64,000 bases of DNA from contig CANLOU010000005.1 of NCBI GenBank assembly GCA_947492995.1, forward strand, positions 41,744 to 105,743, written 5' to 3'. Position 1 is the first letter of the stretch, and each line of letters opens with the position of its first letter. The position numbers and the translations under genes were made by a program. Below are positions 60,003-64,000 of this stretch, piece after piece. A model generated the notes under the pieces. That model was not told where the DNA came from, did no database searches, and saw only the letters and a list, made by a program, of their open reading frames with translations. Source of the DNA: an uncultured Litoreibacter sp. Lineage in GTDB: Bacteria > Pseudomonadota > Alphaproteobacteria > Rhodobacterales > Rhodobacteraceae.

Positions 60003-60915
60003 TCAACACCTCAATCGTCTTCGTCAGCCCCTCTGCCAGACTGACCTGCGGGGCCCAGTCGAGCGACTTCTTGGCGGCATCAATATCCAGCACGTTCGAG
60101 ATCACATCCGATTCAACCTCGCGGTAGATCAGCTTCGGGCGGCAGTCCAGCTTCTTGCTGATAAGGTCAATCAAACTGTTAAGCGACACGCCCTTGCCAC
60201 TGCCAATGTTGAACGTGGCCTCGCAGTCATGCAGCGTCATGTCGACCACTTTGTGAACGGCGGCGTTCAGGTCATCTATGTGCAGGTAGTCGCGCATGGA
60301 ATTGCCGTTGCCAATAATGGTGAATTCCGACTGTTTGCGGCACGCCTCAATCAAGATCGGGATCACGCCCTGACCCTTTTTGGCGACGGCAGACCCATAG
60401 GGGTTCGCAACCCTGAAATTCACAATCTCGCCGCCCATGTGATGGGCCAGATAGGCAAAGCCACGCTCAAGGATCGATTTGTAAAAGCCGTAGGCGCTTT
60501 TGGGGTTTTGCGGGTGGTCTTCGTGGATCGGCAGCTGTTGCGGCTCGCCGTATACGGCACCGCCTGATGACATGAAGACCATCCGGCCCCGCCACCCTGC
60601 GGAAAGCAGCCCTTCATACATCCGGATATGCGGCGCGATCTCCTGCGCGTAAAGCGCGCTGAGATCGGGAAATTCCGCCCGCGGGTTGGACAACCCGGCA
60701 CAATGCAAAATGACGGCGTCGCTATGCGCAGGGTCGAACCAGTCGGTGTCAAAGACGGACTTGGTTCTTCTATGCTCCACCTGCCCCGCAAAGGGCATAG
60801 GCAACGCCGACCGCGACACCGCAGTCGTCAGGAATTCTGGCTTGGTCGAGAAATAATTCGCGAACTCATAGCCAAGTACTCCTGCCGCGCCGGTTATGTA
60901 GATCGGCTGTGCGAT
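59986..60915 (-). CDS. NAD-dependent sugar epimerase/dehydratase with a non-standard start
   Basis: An extended SDR with SSGGAVYGEPQQLP, YGFYKSILERG (catalytic Tyr/Lys), and NIGSGKGVSLNSLIDLI. The first ATG, GTG or TTG in the frame is GTG 60819, but a protein from there would lack the cofactor-binding end. The open frame continues upstream with IYITGAAGVLGYEFANYF, a perfect TGxxGxxG Rossmann motif. ATC at 60915 (AQPIYITG) has AGGA 6 nt upstream and gives 309 residues, the normal length. Either a rare ATC start is used, or an ATG was mutated or misread. A UDP- or dTDP-sugar is the likely substrate. Confidence 0.75.
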   Translation of the reverse strand: MAQPIYITGAAGVLGYEFANYFSTKPEFLTTAVSRSALPMPFAGQVEHRRTKSVFDTDWFDPAHSDAVILHCAGLSNPRAEFPDLSALYAQEIAPHIRMYEGLLSAGWRGRMVFMSSGGAVYGEPQQLPIHEDHPQNPKSAYGFYKSILERGFAYLAHHMGGEIVNFRVANPYGSAVAKKGQGVIPILIEACRKQSEFTIIGNGNSMRDYLHIDDLNAAVHKVVDMTLHDCEATFNIGSGKGVSLNSLIDLISKKLDCRPKLIYREVESDVISNVLDIDAAKKSLDWAPQVSLAEGLTKTIEVLNADRP

Positions 60916-60962
60916 GACCTGTCCTGTCGTGCTAAAATGCCAAGCAGCCCGAAGGCTGGCGA

Positions 60963-61157
60963 TTACATGTGGCCAGCAGCCGATACGCGCAAGATGATGC
61001 GCCGGGCGCGCTTGCGGTAGGCGTTCTTGTTGGCTTCCCAGGCCGCTTTGGACGCCTCGGCATCCGCATCGGCAAGCTCAGGGTCCGTGCGATGCAACGC
61101 AACCGCCATGGCGCGCAGAACAGCTGGATCAATAGTCTTCTTTTCGGTATCAGCCAT
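60963..61157 (-). CDS. Small hypothetical protein (64 aa)
   Basis: The 64-residue protein starts MADTEKKTIDPAVLRAMAVALHRTD, is helical and charged, and has an Arg/Lys-rich middle (KNAYRKRARRIILR). ATG 61157 is supported by AAGGA 7 nt upstream; a longer start at 61184 has no such site. It lies 58 bp downstream of the sulfotransferase gene and 47 bp before the epimerase. No family is recognised. Confidence 0.55.
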   Translation of the reverse strand: MADTEKKTIDPAVLRAMAVALHRTDPELADADAEASKAAWEANKNAYRKRARRIILRVSAAGHM

Positions 61158-61215
61158 GTGTTTGTTCCTTATAGCTATAGTCACTCATAAACGCCGCGTC
61201 GGGGCGGCAAACGCT

Positions 61216-62022
61216 TCAAAAGAAAGCCGCGCGACGCTCTTCAATAAAAGTTTCCATCTCGTCGGCGCGCGCGTCCAGGACTGCTTTCACCGCATCATAC
61301 AACACAACGTCATACTGGTTTTTTGCAGAAATTTCCGCGTGCAGCTCGTCGGTCATGACGACCTCGTTTTCCGTCGCTGCGGCCGTGGTGTTGGACCGCG
61401 CCTTCGGCTTTTTCGGGCATCCAAGCAGACCGGTGAAAAACTGAAAGTCACGGTCCAGCGTTTCCAGCAACCCGATGAACGCGTAACGGTTGAAGACCTG
61501 TTGCAGCTTGGTTTCGTCTGGCGCGGCGCTTCGGTTGCCGATGAAGCCCCACATTTTGTTGCACTGCATCGGGTCCGCAACGAAGTCTTCAATCGAGGCG
61601 TATTTTTCGATGTAGTCTTTGTAATTCGGGTGCTTCGGCGTCCGGGTGTAGCGGTATTCCGACACCACACGGGCAACGGGGTCACGCAGGATTGTAAAGT
61701 AGCGCATGTCAGGGCGGCGCGCGATCACCTGACGCAGATGACGCAGGCGCAAATGCCCCGAGAAAGAGCCGTGCCGGATCTCGGGATCAGCATCCAAAAT
61801 GCGGTCAACAGCAGCCGTCAATGCGTCCGTGTCGTCTTTGTCCGCGTCTTCTTTGGTGGTGTAAATGTTGGCGTAGGGCGGCAGCAACGCGGCCAGTTCC
61901 CGCGTCATCGACGTCCCTGCCGTCTTTGGCACGTGATGGAACAACCAAGGCCCACCTGTGCGCCAGACCTGGCCGGAAAAATCCGAGACTCCCCTTTTCT
62001 CAAGTACCGAGAATCTGCTCAT
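61216..62022 (-). CDS. Sulfotransferase-family protein (HS2ST-like)
   Basis: The 268-residue protein has the phosphosulfate loop FHHVPKTAGTSMTRELAALL (about residues 28-47) and the 3'-phosphate motif TILRDPVARVVSEYRYTR (about 110-127), with a downstream MWGFIGNRSA segment. The HxPKTAGTS form is that of heparan- and galactose-type sugar sulfotransferases rather than small-alcohol ones. It precedes the small gene, epimerase and glycosyltransferase on the minus strand and is the third sulfotransferase-like gene in the glycan region. Confidence 0.85.
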   Translation of the reverse strand: MSRFSVLEKRGVSDFSGQVWRTGGPWLFHHVPKTAGTSMTRELAALLPPYANIYTTKEDADKDDTDALTAAVDRILDADPEIRHGSFSGHLRLRHLRQVIARRPDMRYFTILRDPVARVVSEYRYTRTPKHPNYKDYIEKYASIEDFVADPMQCNKMWGFIGNRSAAPDETKLQQVFNRYAFIGLLETLDRDFQFFTGLLGCPKKPKARSNTTAAATENEVVMTDELHAEISAKNQYDVVLYDAVKAVLDARADEMETFIEERRAAFF

Positions 62023-62117
62023 GTTTTCGCTGCCCTTCTGCAGGTTAGATCGCGCGAGGGATAGCTAGGACGCAGATATTTTACAATCTGATTCTAGTTT
62101 TATGGCCATTCACGCGG

Positions 62118-63419
62118 CTATAATCGGTCCCTCAAAGCAAACCACAACATGCCCAAAACCAACAATGGTTGACGTAGGGTCGCGCCTCCGGGGAATTTTG
62201 GGCTTGGGACCTCAGCCATGACGTCAAAACGCTCCACTTGCCCGGCAATGGCTTCCGCCGCGATCTGGCCCGACAGCGTTCCCATCGCCACGCCATGCCC
62301 TGAAAACCCCGACATGCTCAGCACGTTTGCGCCGTAACGCGCGAAATGCGGCATCCGGTTCATCGTGATCCCCAGGGTGCCGCCCCATGCGTGGTCGACC
62401 TTCACATTCGCCAGCTGCGGGAAAATCTGCGCCATCGGGCGGCGCACCTTGGCTTCGATGTCGGACGGGAACCGCATCCCGTAGCTTTCGGACCCGCCAA
62501 ACAGCAGCCTGCGGTCGTCCGAAAATCGAAAATAGTTCACCACAAATTTGCTGTCCGCGACCGCCACATTGTCCCGGATCAGCGCCGCTTGTTCGGCCTC
62601 GGACATCGGCTCGGTCGCCAGAATGAAGTTGTTGATAGGCATGATCCGCCGCGCCACGTCCGGCTGCAGACCGCCCAGATAGCCGTTGCAGGCCAGTACA
62701 ACGAAGTCCGCCGAAATCTGCGCGGCGTCGGTCACAACGGTCGCGACCTTGCCCGGCTTGATCTCGGTCACGCGGCTGCCTTCATGCAGCGTGGCCCCTG
62801 CGCCAACCGCCAGCCGTGCCAGCCCCAACGCCAGCTCCAGCGGATCAATATGCCCCGACCGCGTGTCTATCATCCCGCCAAAATAGGCGGGTGAATTCAC
62901 CCGCTCTCGCAACGCGTCGCGGTCCAAAAACTGCGCGTGCTCATAGCCGTATTCGCGCTGCATCTTCTCCACATAGGCCCGCGAATGCGCGACGTAACCC
63001 GCTTTGTGATCGGCATGAATGATGCCGTCGTGAAACTGCGCATGCACCTCGGGCCGCGCCGCCAGGTCGCGCACCAGCTCCACCGATTGCATCGCGATCT
63101 TCCACAACCGCCGCGCATGGTCCAAGCCGACCAGGGCTTCCAGATCGTCCTGTTCGACCCGTTGCCCCTGCCCCACCTGCCCGCCATTGCGCCCCGACGC
63201 GCCAAAGCCCACGCGCTGCGCCTCGACCAGCCGCACGTCATAGCCTCGTTCCGCCAGATGCAGCGCCGTTGATAGCCCGGTGAACCCACCGCCCACCACG
63301 CAGACGTCGCACCGCACCGCCCCCCGCGCAGGGCCAAACCGCGGCAACGGAGCCGCCGCAGCCGCATAGTAAGAATCGGGGTATTCCCCCGCTCGGTCGT
63401 TCGCGGTCAGCAGGTCCAT
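62118..63419 (-). CDS. FAD-dependent oxidoreductase, gamma-glutamylputrescine oxidase (PuuB)-like
   Basis: The 433-residue DAO-type enzyme has VGGGFTGLSTALHLAERGYDVRLVE (about residues 36-60), GFGASGRNGGQVGQGQ (about 67-82), and the C-terminal GMSGFSGHGVAMGTLSGQIAAE (about 370-390), a pattern typical of PuuB/OrdL. ATG 63419 was chosen over the upstream start 63572, which would run through the divergent promoter and the potF start. It faces a putrescine-binding protein gene 143 bp away, so polyamine catabolism is likely. Confidence 0.85.
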   Translation of the reverse strand: MDLLTANDRAGEYPDSYYAAAAAPLPRFGPARGAVRCDVCVVGGGFTGLSTALHLAERGYDVRLVEAQRVGFGASGRNGGQVGQGQRVEQDDLEALVGLDHARRLWKIAMQSVELVRDLAARPEVHAQFHDGIIHADHKAGYVAHSRAYVEKMQREYGYEHAQFLDRDALRERVNSPAYFGGMIDTRSGHIDPLELALGLARLAVGAGATLHEGSRVTEIKPGKVATVVTDAAQISADFVVLACNGYLGGLQPDVARRIMPINNFILATEPMSEAEQAALIRDNVAVADSKFVVNYFRFSDDRRLLFGGSESYGMRFPSDIEAKVRRPMAQIFPQLANVKVDHAWGGTLGITMNRMPHFARYGANVLSMSGFSGHGVAMGTLSGQIAAEAIAGQVERFDVMAEVPSPKFPGGATLRQPLLVLGMLWFALRDRL

Positions 63420-63562
63420 AGCAGGTCGCTCTGTGGTTAATTTCGCGCCCTTACGACCTGAACATAAGCACTGCACCTTGTGAAGCGCAGCTTCTTGCCA
63501 AGAAAGGCCTTGCATCGCGGCCCATTTGCTCAAAACTGTCCGCTGAAACTGGGAGAACTGAA

Positions 63563-64000
63563 ATGAACACACTCAAATACACGCTGTCCGCGCTCGCCAT
63601 CTGCGCAGCCACAGCCACCTCCGCCGAAGAAGTCCGCGTCTACAACTGGTCCGACTATATCGACGAGGACCTGCTGCAAAAATTTCAGGACGAAACCGGC
63701 ATCAAGCTGATCTACGACGTCTTCGACAGCAACGAAGTGCTGGAAACCAAGCTGCTGGCAGGCGGCACCGGCTATGACGTGGTGGTGCCCACCGCCTCCT
63801 TCATGCAGCGCCAGATTGCGGCGGGCGCGTTCCAGAAACTGGACAACGCGCAGCTGCCCAACAAGGGCAATGTCTGGGACGTCATCACCCAGCGCACCGC
63901 GCAGTTTGATCCAAGCAATGAATACTCCATCAACTACATGTGGGGCACCACTGGCATCGGCGTGAACACCGCCAAAGTCACCGAAGCGCTGGGCGAGGAC
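63563..64000 (+). CDS. potF: Putrescine/polyamine ABC transporter binding protein, cut by window edge
   Basis: The visible 146 residues begin with a signal peptide (about 1-20, ending ATATSA) and match the PotD/PotF family: EEVRVYNWSDYIDEDLLQKFQDETGIKLIYDVFDSNEVLETKLLAGGTGYDVVVPT and NYMWGTTGIGVNTAKV. It would bind putrescine or a related polyamine in the periplasm. GGGAG lies 8 nt before the ATG. The end is outside the window, so completeness is unknown. It is divergent from the PuuB-like gene. Confidence 0.9.
   Translation, partial: MNTLKYTLSALAICAATATSAEEVRVYNWSDYIDEDLLQKFQDETGIKLIYDVFDSNEVLETKLLAGGTGYDVVVPTASFMQRQIAAGAFQKLDNAQLPNKGNVWDVITQRTAQFDPSNEYSINYMWGTTGIGVNTAKVTEALGED

Noticed and set aside
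61193..61208. GCCGC/GCGGC stem between the sulfotransferase and the small gene as a terminator
   Set aside because: A 5-bp stem followed only by GTTTATG; not enough for an intrinsic terminator.

Overview
The window looks like a chromosomal or large-plasmid segment from a marine alphaproteobacterium of the Roseobacter group (Rhodobacteraceae). This rests on the high-GC coding style, dense operons with 4-bp ATGA/GTGA overlaps, TRAP transport, RTX exoproteins, an MttB-like methyltransferase and sulfatases. No rRNA, tRNA, CRISPR array or insertion sequence was seen. Fifty-five protein genes (one cut by the right edge) and one probable gene relic are supported. The names are my own reading of motifs; no database was searched.

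Layout. (1) 129-6296, minus: the end of a type VI secretion locus (hcp, tssC, tssB, tssA, an FHA protein and an unrecognised protein). Most core T6SS genes must lie outside the window. (2) 6445-13624, minus: a GntR-led catabolic operon (DHDPS-like aldolase, aldehyde dehydrogenase, MttB-like methyltransferase, FAD oxidoreductase, SnoaL-like protein) with a perfect palindrome in front of the regulator. (3) 13687-23358: an organosulfate-type module with an alkylsulfatase-like MBL protein, an SDR, two cytoplasmic sulfatases, a MarR regulator and a TAXI-TRAP transporter. (4) 23365-29836: a homoprotocatechuate meta-cleavage operon (hpaF-hpaE-hpaD-decarboxylase-hpaG-hpaH) with divergent hpaR. An aromatic amino acid decarboxylase is translationally coupled inside the operon. 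(5) 29833-35808: an IclR-centred divergon (Tm-1-like protein and aldehyde dehydrogenase; class III aminotransferase and MBL hydrolase).

(6) 35809-62022: an envelope polysaccharide region. It starts with a short relic resembling the DnaA N-terminal domain and an RTX subtilisin-like protease. It continues with kpsE/kpsT/kpsM-type export genes, a tightly overlapping operon rfbC-rfbB-rfbD-rfbA-epimerase-unknown-sulfotransferase-rgpF, an RTX beta-propeller protein, ugd, a GT2, a Wza-like lipoprotein, a large GT/RgpF fusion and further epimerase and sulfotransferase genes. With dTDP-L-rhamnose synthesis, rhamnan-synthesis proteins and three sulfotransferase-like genes together, the best reading is a sulfated rhamnose-containing surface polysaccharide. 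(7) 62118-64000: a PuuB-like FAD oxidoreductase divergent from a putrescine-binding protein cut by the window edge.

How the parts fit: regions 3-5 suggest import and desulfation of a small sulfate ester followed by aromatic ring catabolism. The embedded decarboxylase, the class III aminotransferase and the aldehyde dehydrogenase could together convert a DOPA- or dopamine-like compound to homoprotocatechuate. Region 6 would make and export a sulfated glycan. The most unusual points are the decarboxylase inside the hpa operon, the sulfotransferase inside the rhamnose operon, an epimerase whose Rossmann motif lies upstream of every standard start codon, and several clean operator-like palindromes.
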